64,000 bases of DNA from NCBI RefSeq assembly GCF_028453695.1, contig NC_135781.1, positions 11,717,640 through 11,781,639 of the forward strand, given 5' to 3'. Below are positions 26,491-38,800 of this stretch, piece by piece. Made by a program: the position numbers and the translations under genes. Numbering within the stretch: the first letter of the stretch is position 1; each line of letters begins with the position of its first letter. This DNA is from Augochlora pura. Taxonomy: Eukaryota > Arthropoda > Insecta > Hymenoptera > Halictidae. The notes under the pieces were generated by a model. It did not search any database. It was not told the origin of the DNA and was given only the letters and a program-made list of their open reading frames with translations.

Positions 26491-27830
26491 TTCCAATCCC
26501 TGATATAAGCTGTGATAGTTTAAGATCAGTAAAACATATAAAAAGTTCAAACACCTATTTTAATACCAAATTATGGAGTACCTACAACAGCGTGTCGGAC
26601 TCGTAACAATTTAAACAAATGTTTCTATACGGCACGTAATTAGGTCACACTTTCGAATAAAATTAAATTGATTCGAATAAAACGGAATCGCGTTTGCTCG
26701 AATACTTGAACTGGATAAGTAGAAATCTGTTTTGACGTGTTATCAACAGAGAAGCGCGAATTATACACCCGAATTACTTGTTCATTGGCTTATACACCGT
26801 CTCGAGTCCAATTTGGAAGGATTCTAAGTAAATGCGTATATGGGAGGCCGTTTCTTTCACTTCCGACCGGCTGGATGCGCGAAACGTTCCACCGTGCGGC
26901 GGACGGAAACGGTCGTGCGACAGGAAGAAACCACGAAGAAAAGGCGGCCCACAATGGGCCGTTTATCAAAAGTCGTGATACGATGGCGGCCGCGCCTTTC
27001 CAGCGACGCGCGGCCAAGTCCATCAATAAAACCAAGTGATTTAGCGAGTCCCCGGTGGGTTCGGCCCGGGGAGAGCAAGATGGCGGAGCACGAATTTCCA
27101 AGATAAAGGGGTCAACAATGGCCGGTAACCAATGGTTGGTATTCGGCCAGTGTCGAAACGCCGGCTTCCAATCACTCGCCGATAACAATGCCCTCGGTCT
27201 GGTTTATAAATCCGCGCATTGTTGCCAACTTAAAAGCTCTCGCGCGACGGCACAGGGTGAAGGAGAGACCGACAGGGAACAGGCTAAGGACCGGGGCAGA
27301 GAGAATCTACTCAAGATCTCGGCCGTTGAAAGCACCGTTGGAAAGCCGGAGAGAGACGGAGAAAGGTACGGGAGCAAGGCGATGCAACCGGCGGCGGGGA
27401 TGTAAGGGTGAGAAGGGGCTCGGGAGGTGTGCTGGGCGATGGGGGGCGAGCGGGAGCGCGGGTGTTTAAAGAGTGGGAGCGAGAAAATGGTGGCAGAGCT
27501 TGAGAGCCGTGTAAAAGCATTGAGAGCACTTTAATGAATACGATTAGGGGCGTTAACTGTGAAGGATTGCCAAGCCGAAGAAAGCGCCGCGCCACGGAGA
27601 GCTCTTTTCCGGCGCCTTCGACCGTGCCCAGGCCAGATATCCACGTCCTCGAGGAAATTTTCGGTCGAGTACCGCACGGCGATCGCTTCTCGTTTCTACG
27701 ATTCAATTTTGATGCGACCCGGGCCCTCGTTACCGGTAAAATCTCACGTATTTCCCGGTAATTCACCGGTCGCCCTCGCCGAGGGACAGACGGGTGAAAA
27801 AATTCGCTGGTCTCGCGAGTACGAGTACGG

Positions 27831-27884
27831 GAACGAGAACCTGAACCCGAACGCGAACGCGAACGCGAACGCGAACGCGAACCC
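27831..27884. repeat. Hexanucleotide (GAACGC)n repeat, nine units
   Basis: Nine hexamers of GAACNN, five of them consecutive GAACGC. On the plus strand one frame reads Asn-Ala repeats, but no supported gene covers it. Confidence 0.9.
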
Positions 27885-28963
27885 GCGTCTACGCAGCGCT
27901 CGTCCTCTCGTTATTTCCTTGGATTGCGGCGCGCCCGAGCGCACTACCCGTCGGATTTATCGGACTCAACGACGTTTTCGTTTTGTCCTTTCAACGAGCT
28001 GCTTTCTCCGGCTGGCCCGACGACCGGAGGCCCCCGATGCAATTAAGCTCCGATGTTACTTAAATTAACCCGCGAATTTCAAGATCGCTTGGCATTCGCC
28101 GCACCGACTCGCTCGCTCCCGGTTCGCCTGGAAAACGTTAAGTCCCAGGAACCACCGTATCGCCGGCAGATGCACTTATCTCCACGTTTTGAACGCGATG
28201 TATCGTTATCGGCATGCGAACGACAAACCCACTTCCTATGCACATTCTTGTTCTTGCTTGTCTGCCCGTCCCACCGAGAATAATCTGCCTCATTAGTGAA
28301 CCGATAGAAGCCGGTCGGCCCTGCTGCCTACGCCGAATCTACACGCATTTACACACGTCGCGACGATGGAAAGCTGGCCACGTGTTCCCGCCCGATAGGC
28401 GAACGCTTTGCTCGTAATGACCGAAACTTTTCGCCGTTCCAATTAGCGGCAACATTGTTACGCGGGACATCGGCTGTGTCTCGGCTGCAACGATTCTACC
28501 TGCCGCATATACAGGGTGTTCTACGTTTGCCAAATATTTTCAAGCTTGATTCTACGAGTTTTTTGAAGGGTGGAAGGGCGGGAATAATTTTTTATAGCGG
28601 CTTTATTTCCTGTTATTATTTCTGACAGTATTGAGAATAGTCTCCACAGGAAATTGGATTATATCAGAGAATTGAAGGATGGAAAAAGTAAACAGTATAT
28701 ATGTACTGCTCTTTTCGAATATGATATGCAATCATAATATTGTCATTGTGTCAATATTTGTTCTTAAAGGGTTAAAGATTAAAAATCTTCGTGCTTCACT
28801 GATCGCGATACGCATCCATTAGTTAGGTAAGAACAGAGAATGCTGACACAACTGTTGGGCAATTTTTGTAATATCTCCACTACTGCAACACTTTCCGTTG
28901 CCTATCTTCCTTGTTACGATATCTCATTAAATGCAGCGCGCCTTCTGCGCAAAATATATAAGA

Positions 28964-29079
28964 ATCGCCACTTCTAAGATGTTTATGTTATATTATAAGA
29001 ACGCGAAGACAATGAGTTCTCAGTCAAAGTAATTGTCGGATAAGCGAAAGATCCAGGTTCGAATCCCGGTGGCGATCCA
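28964..29079 (+). other. tRNA-like sequence: closed terminal stem plus B-box, no clear A-box
   Basis: GGTTCGAATCCC at about 29056-29067 is a typical tRNA T-loop/B-box. The 8 bases just after its stem (GTGGCGAT, 29069-29076) pair perfectly with ATCGCCAC at 28964-28971, and CCA follows at 29077-29079. The 113-nt span is too long for an ordinary tRNA, and the 5' part lacks a standard D-arm/A-box. It may be a tRNA with an insertion, a tRNA pseudogene or a SINE fragment. No anticodon is assigned. Confidence 0.35.
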
Positions 29080-29961
29080 TTTGGTCGATCGATTCTTCGT
29101 TTTCTACTAATGTTGCAGCAACTTAACCAATGTTCATAAAATTAATTTTTCCATTTTCATGAAAAGTGCAAAATCGTGAACGTTATATATGTACGAACCT
29201 AGTTTCGGACGTATTAATTGTTGATAGCTTGTGGATAAAGCCATTTTAACAAAATCAGTACCGTTGATATTAACCATAATTCATTAACAGAGTTGTCGAA
29301 TCACCCTTTAAAATATTTAACTCGCAACACACTGTACATACATATGTGCATGCACGCATACGAACTGCTTGTTAAATTATCGATGAAAATGACGAATCAA
29401 GTATCGCTGTTCCAAAGTGTGTGTAATGTATACAGTGATTAATGTAATACCAATTAGGGAGAAAAAGTTGCTGGCTGACCAACCCTTCTCCCGCCATGAG
29501 TCACCGTATTATTTTTGAAACGTATTATTCATCGCTAATGAATAATGCACGAAGCTGTTGCATAATATAAAAAGGCTTCGGCGAGAAGACTGTCGCAAAA
29601 AAAAACTATTCCCCGTGCATTCAAAGTAATCAGTGATATATGCATATGTACTGCAATCATTATTGCGATAATAACTGATTATACTATTTGCGCTCTGCAA
29701 TTCACATCTCTGAAGACGTGCTGGGTTTCATAAAATTATAAATAATTTCTACACTAATTTTTTTTATATTTTCAATATTCAACAAAATGGTAATGACCGT
29801 GGACTTTATTATAATAGATATACTTTAAGTTAGTTATGAAAATTAGGGCATATCACTAACTATAATAGAACTTGAACATCAAAAGAGAGTGACATATCTA
29901 AGAAATGATTTTTACAAAGATATTTTGTCTAACTGGGATAATTCACTCCGTATAATAGTAT

Positions 29962-30195
29962 TTAACCCTTGTGTTAACAATTGGTTATCTGGGTGGAAAA
30001 ATACGGTATAAATAGAGGTACAAAAATATCATACACGAGCTTTGAATGTCCATTCGTGGGACACTATTGCGACTACCCATTGTATTCCAATTTCATTTTT
30101 TTCTACTTATATACTTATATCTACTTATTTTTCTACTTAGGGTCTATCGTAACCCCATATCACTTCAGTGAAAATCATTCTAAATCAAGGATTAA
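29962..30195. mobile_element. Possible TTAA-flanked MITE-like element
   Basis: The left end is TTAACCCTTGTG. The right end read inward is TTAATCCTTGAT, a weaker match to the same pattern. It is 234 bp. Similarity to the other TTAACCC-ended elements in the window is the main support. Confidence 0.35.
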
Positions 30196-33069
30196 CCACT
30201 AAAACTATATAATGACTGTCTTATTTGATTGCAATCACAAGGATCAATAATCTAAATAAAGTTTTAATGTATCTAATCCACTATAGCAGTAGATTGGAGG
30301 GTCTTCCGGGACAACGACATCAACCACTCAGCTCTTCGTCAAAAAGTCATCAGCCGAACGGACTATAATTCATACTGATCATTTTTCCCGAAAATCCGGC
30401 AATCGAAAAAGTACAGCAAGCAACGAAATTATGAAAACGGAGGATTTCACGCGCGGTTTTCCCAACGCGTGCCGGCGATCGCGAGATCTTCGATCCGCAG
30501 GTTACTCGCAGCAGTCGCAGCGGACCGTTTTACTCGCGGCCGTCGTTGTCCGACTCCATTTCCGGTGTCGACCGATGCCCCCTCGCCGGAGTCAGTCCAG
30601 CCAGACACAGAAGCTAGCTCGCACACACAGAGGCTGGCTCACACACACACGCGCGCGCGATACACACCGGCAGCGTAGCTACGCAAATGGGCGCACGTGT
30701 GAACGACGTGACGTTGGGTGCCTGCCACTCGACTCAACCGCTCTAGCTGACTCCACGCAATTATAGATCCCTAATTACGAAGCCGCACTGGCTGCTTGGT
30801 ACACCTATCTCCCTCTCGTTTCCACCCTCGCGATCTGTCGCTTTCTGCTGCCCCAACCCAAGCCCCCCCGTGCCTTCCTCATCGCGCTACTATTGCTACC
30901 CGTATCTCGATCCGTAACCCCCCGGCGCGGCGCGGCGTCTCCATCGAGTCTTGCTTCGACTCTCCCACCCCCAACCCCTCATAACCTCTTCTTCCTCGAA
31001 ACGATTTTTGTTTTTCTCTCGGCAGCCTCCTCTCGCCCCGCTGCCCCACCTCGTCCTCTATCTTCTTTCAACGGTCGTCTATCTCGCTTCAGTTTGGTTA
31101 ATTAACTCCCACCTCATTAACGAAGCCCAATCGAGCAGCGGTCTCTTCGGCGGAGTAAGCAATCTATCGCGCAGCTTGTACCCGACGGGTCTCGCGGTAC
31201 CACATGTTTGGTATTCATAATTGTTTTCGGCGGGCAGAACCGATGGCCAATCTTGCTCGCTGGCACGGTATTATGCGCGTACCATAAATGATACGTCAAT
31301 GTGGGTCTGCCTCCGCTCGTCGGCCCGTGTGTGTGAGTGCACCCGAGAGGGGAACCGCCGTGTACACGCACTCTTATGGGGAATCTAATTAAAGTTTGAT
31401 CTTATTACGGGGCTATATAATGATATCTGGTTTATAACGCGTTTAGTAATTTTATGCTGCGGCGGTGGGGTGGGACCACGGAGAGGAGGGGGACAAGGAA
31501 TACCGAGAACTAATTAAGCGCGTGCACTTAAACCGCATGCGCGTCAGCGAATACGCTGGCTTATGGTTGTGTTTCTCGGTTCACCGTTCATTTCTTTTCT
31601 ACCTTTTTATTCTGTGTACATACTCGCGCGTTGAAACGTCTCTCCCACATCTTTCCGTGAACGTTGATATATCGCCGGTGCCGGCAGGCCTGGTCGTTTC
31701 GTTTCAATTCGTTTAGATACGCTTTCTAATTAAGCTTCGAGGAGTCGCTTCGTTCCAGGGACAATAAGCTTCGTTCTTTCTAGCTGGCTCCATCTTAACA
31801 TTGTCTTGCTTCGTCGCGGAAAGTATTGCCGGCAAAAGTCCGGCCACTTAGCCATTGATTCCGTATCCAACGCGCTTAAGGGGAGATTACGGTTTAGAAC
31901 TTTTTCAAAATCGATTTCTTTTCTGTTTGTCCATTTTTTATGATGCCTTAAGAATATAATAGTTTGAAGGGAATTTCAAGATTCTAAGGATTGGCAAGGT
32001 TGTAGGCCCAAACATGATTTTTCAAACCGATGTAGGACAAGAGTTTAATTGAAGTGGGTAGTGAATCTATATTGTTTCAAATTTCTTCACATTTACTCAT
32101 TGTGATGATGTTCGTCTTTGAAATGTTGGAACATAATTAGAAAAAAGATTTTATTATAATTTTGAGTTTATTGTCTTCCACCATTTAAAGACAATTTTTC
32201 AAGGCGCCCTATAGAATAAAATCAACTCATCTTTAACACGTTGTTAAACAGATAAATTATACAATTTTGATTAGTCATATTTTGTCCTAGTAACGAGAAT
32301 GTCACATTTTAAGAGTTACAGTTTGCATACAGAAACGACAAAATAAAATGGAACTATAAAAAATAAATAATAAATAAAAATGAATGCTGTGATATTCACA
32401 TCCGCGAACGTGTCAAATGATAAAATAAAATTTATATAATTTCTTGTGTTCTCAAAAGACGCATAATAAATGTCGGAAACTACAGATTGTCGTCTTCTCT
32501 ACCACTGTTATAAAAAGATCCTAAGAACGATCTTCTTTTCAGCCTTTTAAACTGGGAGCTCTCCTTGAAACGGTTTTAAGTGCGCGCTGAATTATCGAAA
32601 TCCATGTTTCTCCGCGACGAGAATGCTCGGGAACGGAGTAAAATGCTGGTTATACGGGTGCCAATTATACAAGCGTTCGCGTCGCTCTTTAAATCAGTTT
32701 CCCGTTTCCCTGTAACGTCATAGGAAGCGAGGTCTACCGATCAATCGTGCCAGTAAAGAAACAATCACCACTCTGATCCAATTACCTCGAACGCTGACGA
32801 CCCGCGGACCTTTTATCGGAAATAGAACCGAATTGAAACTAGTCTAGGAAGTGTATTAAATTTAAAAACGCCGGCGCTGGTTTTTTTCCCTCGAACAAGA
32901 ACGCAATAAATAGCGAGTATGCGGGTACCAATTACGCGGACACTGATTCCCCAACACCCGTTATTAAGCTTCACGCCGAGTCCGTTCACAGTGTGTTTCC
33001 TTATGCAACGTATATTGCGTTTTAGCTGAATAATCGAAGGATATTGGTTTATTATTGCAGCTTGAAATA

Positions 33070-34384
33070 AAACCCTTGGCAAAAAGTTTCCAATAAATGC
33101 TTATACAAAATTTACGAAGAATATACGTATTTTATAGCTATAAGATGTTCTTGTATGCAGGTATGACGCATGGAAAACTTAGGTGGGATCTAAATAAAGT
33201 ATATCAATAATAAATGCAATTTTTCATTTACTACCAAAAAAAAAAACCAAGAAAACAAAATGTTATGTGGTAAAAAGTTTCCGATCAGTACAAATGTTGT
33301 AAAAATGTTGAATTATTTTATATTTTGCTAGATTATCATGTGCTCGTATGACACTTTCAATGCGTTTAGGCATTCACCTTATTAAATTTGCGCAGTCCCT
33401 AGGCGAAATTTCTTTACGCGACAATTTAATATGTCAAAGTTTCCCTTTAGTTTAGTTTTTGGTTTTTTCTCGTGAATCAATTTCCTAAATTTTGTCCACG
33501 TATTCTTGATTAGATTCATATCCAGACTATTTGCATATAACTTCAATGTTTCAATATTACTTTTCTCTACATAATCTTCTACTAATTTGTTTCGATGATA
33601 TATTCTATAAGATTGCGAATATTTTTGTTTATAATTTATGCAATCTTCATTAAATTTTTTGTTCGATCTCCTCCATTATTTTAATGGATTTCTGACAGTA
33701 CGATCACAGACACTCGAGGTCCATTGTTAATTTATTTATTTTGACGTTACTCGCCCGATATTCTTAACAAATGGACACAATTCTATATCGTCCTTTCTAC
33801 TTGTTGCACGGGGATGGCCACTTTTCTTAAGGTTATCTGCACTGTCTGTTTCATTATACTTCCTTTTTCGTACCACAAATCGTACCCTGACTACATCCTG
33901 CAATTTCTACGACTTTTCTTTGACTATTATCTTGCTTGAAAAATTAGAATACACTTAACTTTAAATCGTTTGAATACAACTTACACAATCCTGTCTTACT
34001 TATCCGCTAACTGAAATGTTTTCTATCTCAGGTGCCTCAGGGCTGAAAGAGTTTGTTTACAGTTTCACAGGCACGAGTTGTATTGTTGCTTCCTTCGCTT
34101 GAGACATTTATAGTGCTATTTATTTGATCCATGATCGAAACATTTTTCCAACATTTGTACTGATCAGAAACTTTCTTCTACATAAAATGATGTTTCTTCT
34201 ATAGTTCCCTTTTGATGATAAATGAAAAATTGCCTTATTTTGTATTTATTTACTTAATTTGGATTCCACCTATGTTCTCCGCACGCCTTACCTGGATAAA
34301 AGAACATTTACAACTCTGAAACGCGCATATTCTTTGCAAATTTTGTATAAGTATACATGATGGGAAACTTTTTGTCAGGGGTTG
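33070..34384 (-). mobile_element. Degenerate Tc1-like DNA transposon with both terminal inverted repeats
   Basis: Flanking TA dinucleotides lie at 33068-33069 and 34385-34386. The ends are imperfect inverted repeats of about 55 bp. Both contain ACAAAAAGTTTCC or GCAAAAAGTTTCC, then CTTATACAAAATTT, then GAATAT. A length near 1.3 kb fits a complete Tc1-like element. Tc1/mariner transposases cut and paste DNA at TA sites. The minus strand still encodes transposase pieces (see the pseudogene entry), but stops and frameshifts show it is dead. Confidence 0.85.
33340..34000 (-). pseudogene. Decayed Tc1-like transposase
   Basis: Minus-strand fragments, read piecewise, resemble Tc1 transposase. An N-terminal DNA-binding piece (KVVEIAGCSQGTI, then NETDSADNLKKSGHPRATS at about 33800-33855) corresponds to the family pattern with a basic GRPR-like core. 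Further on, YANSLDMNLIKNTWTKFRK (about 33490-33536) corresponds to the conserved segment before the last catalytic acid, usually SPDLNPIENLW. In-frame stops follow VTSK and others interrupt the middle, so no functional protein is made. Boundaries are approximate. Confidence 0.75.
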
Positions 34385-34830
34385 TATCAGCTACTAACTT
34401 GATTTTTCGATAAGTCGTATTAGCAGAACGAGCACCGTCTCGACCATTTATCTGCGAAATTAATGACAAATCCGCCCGGCTCGTCGCGTTCTAATATTAA
34501 CGACGACCAGCACTATCGAGGATCGATAAAATCGTGTTCAGGGGAAATAAGACGGCCTATTTGAATTTGTGTTACGGAAAACGAGCGGGAATTAAATCGG
34601 CCGGAGTACGACCGGCGGGACCAGCTTCGTTTCTACCGGTTTAACGTGTTCCCGGTCGACATTTAAATCGCTTTAAATATTTATTTCGCACTGCTGCTAG
34701 CCTGTTTTTTTTTTACTCCCCCGATTTTTTGCGTCATTAAAGAGGAAACCTCGTTTGCGAGGCGCGGCCCGGTTGATAGTCCGGTGACGACAGCGCGGGT
34801 AGACCATCGACGCTCTTACGGTTATTACAG

Positions 34831-34937
34831 GAATATCCGCAAGCCTTCAAGATCGTGGCCGCGGCGATCTCTCACGTGTGCATCTTCATGGACGCCGGGA
34901 ACGGGCTGCTGGATGAAGGAGCCATCGTCGAAAATGG
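34831..34937 (+). other. Orphan exon-like open segment, 35 codons
   Basis: A TTATTACAG acceptor-like site directly precedes an open segment starting EYPQAFKIVAAAISH and ending NGLLDEGAIVEN. A GG|GTGAAA donor-like site follows. Third codon positions are mostly G or C and residue use is protein-like, unlike the surrounding sequence. The other two plus frames read poorly. I do not recognise the family and see no neighbouring exon to join, so this could be one exon of a large plus-strand gene, a relic, or chance. Confidence 0.3.
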
Positions 34938-35096
34938 GTGAAAAATAAGCGAGGAGTTTTAGCAAAATTACTTAAACCCAATTAAGCCGAGTTTACCTTA
35001 GAGCTAGCCACAGCTCGCAGCTCCGACCGTATCAAGCGGAAATAGAAGGAAGAGACGACGAAGAGTAACGAAGAAGGAGAGAGCGAGCAATAGGGA

Positions 35097-35098
<2 letters not shown>

Positions 35099-35141
<43 letters not shown>
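35099..35141. repeat. (GC)/(GA)n microsatellite
   Basis: A short GC alternation runs straight into about 17 GA repeats. Confidence 0.9.
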
Positions 35142-35144
<3 letters not shown>

Positions 35145-35294
35145 AAGTAAATGAAGCGAGAGAGGAGAATAAAGGACGACAAAGGGAACCGAGCCTGGAG
35201 CGAAGGAGAAGGGCGATGGGAATTCAGTTTCCCCCTGCTAAGAGGGTTTGCTTGTATCCCCCGAGATGCGCATACGTCATCCGATTAAAATTAG

Positions 35295-35308
35295 TAATTA
35301 GCTAATTA
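35295..35308. promoter_or_regulatory. Palindromic homeodomain-type site TAATTAGCTAATTA (second copy)
   Basis: Exact second copy of the palindrome at 9738-9751, flanked by further AATTAG and AATTAA cores. It lies about 360 bp downstream of the orphan exon-like segment. Confidence 0.35.
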
Positions 35309-35740
35309 ACTTAAGCACGTAGCACTCCGGACTAAGTAAGTTGACCGCCTGATTATGATGCATCACTTTCGAGTTCGAATCTGCGCGCGCGAGCTCTAGC
35401 ACCTCTCCTCTCTCGCTTTCTATCTCACTCTCTCTCCCTCCCTCTCTTTGTTTCTCTATCCCCCCCTCCTTCGTGAAAAAAGGAGATATTCAAGGCGGAA
35501 GAAGGAAAATGAAAAAAATGCGCGGGAGTAAAGGCGGAACCCGGCTGCATAAGAACGTCCCGAGGATTGTTCCTCGCGATTTATTTCTTGAGTTAGCTCA
35601 CGCTTATCGCGGCTTCTCGACGGCGTTTCTTAAAAGCAAAGTTAGCTACCGTCCGTCGAACGAGCTAGTACGTCCACCGGGAAATTTATTTGTGTAATTG
35701 TCGCAAAATGCACCCGCTTGATACAGCTTTATTCCACAGT

Positions 35741-35822
35741 CGGGGAAGGCGGTGTGGCCGAACGATGACGCTCGGATACCTCGAAGCCACGAGCTGCATT
35801 CGAAACTCGGGCGCAAGCAGCG
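35741..35822 (+). other. Possible tRNA-derived (Ser/Leu-like) remnant
   Basis: GTGTGGCCGAACGATGACG resembles the D-arm/A-box of serine or leucine tRNAs (GTGGCCGAGTGGTTAAGG). About 50 nt later, GCATTCGAAACTC resembles a degraded B-box. The stems do not close well, so this is at best a pseudogene or SINE head. Confidence 0.3.
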
Positions 35823-35829
35823 ACAGTCA

Positions 35830-38800
35830 TGCTATAGATGACCTTGACACAACGTCTGACATCTGAACATGTTTTTTAAAAATGTTTGCAGTATCGTGAA
35901 TGCGTTTCTAGTGCATTATTTCTTCTTTGAAGTATGCTTTCAGCGCGTTACAAGCATTTTCAGTCAATTGTCCGAGTAGAAAATATTTGTATTGTTTTAA
36001 TCATCCGCTAGGTAAGAGTAGACGCTTTCTATACTTTTTTATTTTGTGATGCTTTCTTTTATTTTCCATTTAAAACTAATCTTTACCATATCGTTCGGTT
36101 TTATTGCAAGTATTACTTGAGCCGCCCGTTTGCTAAATTGGTTAACTCTACGAAACGAAAGATAGAACAAAGAGATAAAATAGTATATATCGTTTTTTAT
36201 ATTTCTGCTTGAGATATAAAATCAAGTGTTTCAATAAGGAAATTGTAAGAAATTCGGAAAGGAATTTGGCCTGTGAACGATTCATTTATTACTACGATAG
36301 GTATGCTGCATTTTTGACCAAGATGATTAAATGATATGAAAACCAGTAAAAACATCGGAAAACTTTGAGAATAGGTTATATTATTTTTCAAGTATCATGT
36401 TAATTAAAGGTAGAAATGTAGCTCTCGCTACTGGCACTTAAAGCGGAAAATGTTTATTTTGCGTAAACATTCGTAAACTATTCATTAGCATTCTTCCAGG
36501 AGTGTAAGTTAATAATTTTTTAAATAAATCTATTCTTCTTGGTTGCCTAATTCCTGGCGAGTCGTTGACCCAATTGCTAACTAACATATTTGGACGCAGT
36601 CGTCGTCCGCTTTGATTACAGTGTCACACGTTCTTGAACGATTTCGCGCACTTATTTCTCCTGCCGCTGGTATTCCGCGATGTAATCGAAACGTCACTTA
36701 TCAAAATAATTTTATTTACACATCTTTACATATTTGCAACGTGTCTTGTCGGCGAACAAATTGTAGAGCAGATGTGTCAGTTACTGTGTCCTCCACACCT
36801 TCCGCAAGTTGTATTATAAAAAGCAGTTCTTTGTATTATACTATATTTTGTGTTATGACGATTATAGTCGTCGTGGAGAAATGGTAACAATTATGTTACG
36901 ACGAGTGTACTCGTAAAACAAAATGCAAAGAAAACAATTGAAAAAGCTTGCCGAATTAGTGGCACGACAGTAGAGGAAGCCATTTATTTATCATTTATTA
37001 TCTAATTTATGTCAGGTTATGTCAGGTAATAAAAAAAAAATAATTTAATTGAAGTATTCTCTATATCTATTTCGTTAATACTTAAACAATTATTTGCATC
37101 ATGAAATGCCTTACTTTTTATTACCTTGGTGTTCATTTTAGTGCTGCAAATTAACACTACAAAAATCACGTACTTCGTCGTAATTTCTAAATCAAGAGTT
37201 GTATTTTGTTAAAACATGATTAGTATTTTCAATCCCCTAAAGTTGAATTTTGTTTGATTTAAAAATAATCCGAGGGTGCAGTAGTCCTGGGATCCACAGT
37301 AACTGACGCTACTACCCTTGCTTGAACTCGCATCGTATAGATTTGCAACGAACGTCATCCGTAAAAGAGTAGAAAGAATATGTGGCTGGGTCGGGGCAAA
37401 CTGTTCGGCTAATCGTAATTTCTGCGAGCCACGGCCCCGGAAAGTCAAGCTTTGGATCTCCGACAGTTATCTACAGGTGAATCAACGTTGCGTATCGGAT
37501 TTCGCGTATCTTGGCCTCGCAAATTCCACTTTCGCCATACGTTCTATCCAGCCCCGGTGACGTGAGAGGAAAATTGATATATGCACGGGGTGATATCTAG
37601 TGGAAAAGTGTACGGCATCATGGTATCCGAAGCAACGCGAACGAAGGGACGCGCGTCGTCGAGAGTGATTCAGAAGTGCTTTCCCGTGTTCCTTAACTAA
37701 CCGTTCGTCGGTCCTGCGGACGCGTCGCATCGCGTCGCGACGGCCATACTCGCCCCGTAGGATCGCGACAAGGACCGGGCTAAAGGTCCTTACCCTGTCG
37801 CTCTGTCCCTCTTTCAACCCCTCTACCGATACTCGCCGACTGCATCTTCGCCGCGCCTGTTTTCACCTCTCTTCTCTTCTCATCTCTTCGTTCTCGTTTC
37901 GCGACGTTCCGTCCCATTCGCGAATAATCATTCAGACACGCTCGTTCCTCGCATTTGCATCATGGTTACGACCCGGAGAGCATGGCTTTCCTTCGATACA
38001 TCGAATAATTTACCGTGAAATTGCCAACGAATGAGAAACAAGTTTGTTTCCACGGTGAAACGAAACGGTGCTCGTGAAAGCATCGCTCTGTTATTGCTCT
38101 TGTTTTGAAAAACGGAATTTCCGTAGACCAGGTGTGATCACCTGTCCCGCTAATTTATTATCCCTAACGTTCGAGACTAATGTTGCCGGGATCCTCGCAG
38201 ACCGATTCGCAGCTTCGTTTTCTAAGTGACAGTAACATGGCCAGGATTGTGGCCATTAGGAAACCTTCGAGGTAATGTATCATCGTTAAAGGTTTCTAAA
38301 AGATGCGTCCACGGTCGCTACCTTTCTCCTTTATCTCACAGTTTTCTATCACCGTGAGATCGATAACCACTCGCTTTCTGGACAAAAAAAAAAATCCTTG
38401 AGATCGTGGACACGATCGAAAGCAGGATAATATGACTGCTTTCCACCCTGTGTAAATGAACATTTGCTCAACGTCTTGCAACCTTTCCCGTTACAATCGA
38501 ACGTCAGAAAGAACTTTGATCGTCGTTCGCAACTACAAAACACTCCCCTTTCGCGTTTCACCTAGTTATGCTTCTGCTTAGCGTCGTCCTCGTTGAGATT
38601 GAAAGCTTTTAATTGACAGGGTAACCCTCGCGTAATAGGACCCGTATGTGTAATTTGCTGCAGGACCAGTCGTGTACACGCGCTCGCCGGTCTCTCTCGA
38701 TTAGACTTTCTTTGAGCCCTCATGCACCGACCATGCGCTCTATGCCGCTGTCTTCAAACCCAAATCCCCGTCGACCAATGCGGGCTCCGACGAAGCCACG

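Larger units (their letters stand above)
21143..28500. other. Gene-free, mosaic of AT-rich islands and CpG-rich blocks
   Basis: CpG-rich at 21300-22200, 23700-24600, 25420-26200 and 26740-28500. AT-rich at 22250-23680, 24700-25400 and 26270-26700. Two TTAA-flanked elements occupy two of the AT islands. No exon with matching splice sites was recognised. Confidence 0.55.
28501..33069. other. Gene-free AT-rich then CpG-rich stretch
   Basis: 28501-30300 is AT-rich and includes the tRNA-like sequence and one possible TTAA element. 30400-31800 is CpG-rich with CA/GC runs (30632-30665). 31880-32560 is AT-rich. The open frames are short and unrecognised. Confidence 0.55.

Noticed and set aside
27559..28068. 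169-codon plus-strand frame including Asn-Ala repeats
   Set aside because: The repeat is the GAACGC hexanucleotide array. Flanks lack any recognisable protein, and the frame is explained by high GC.
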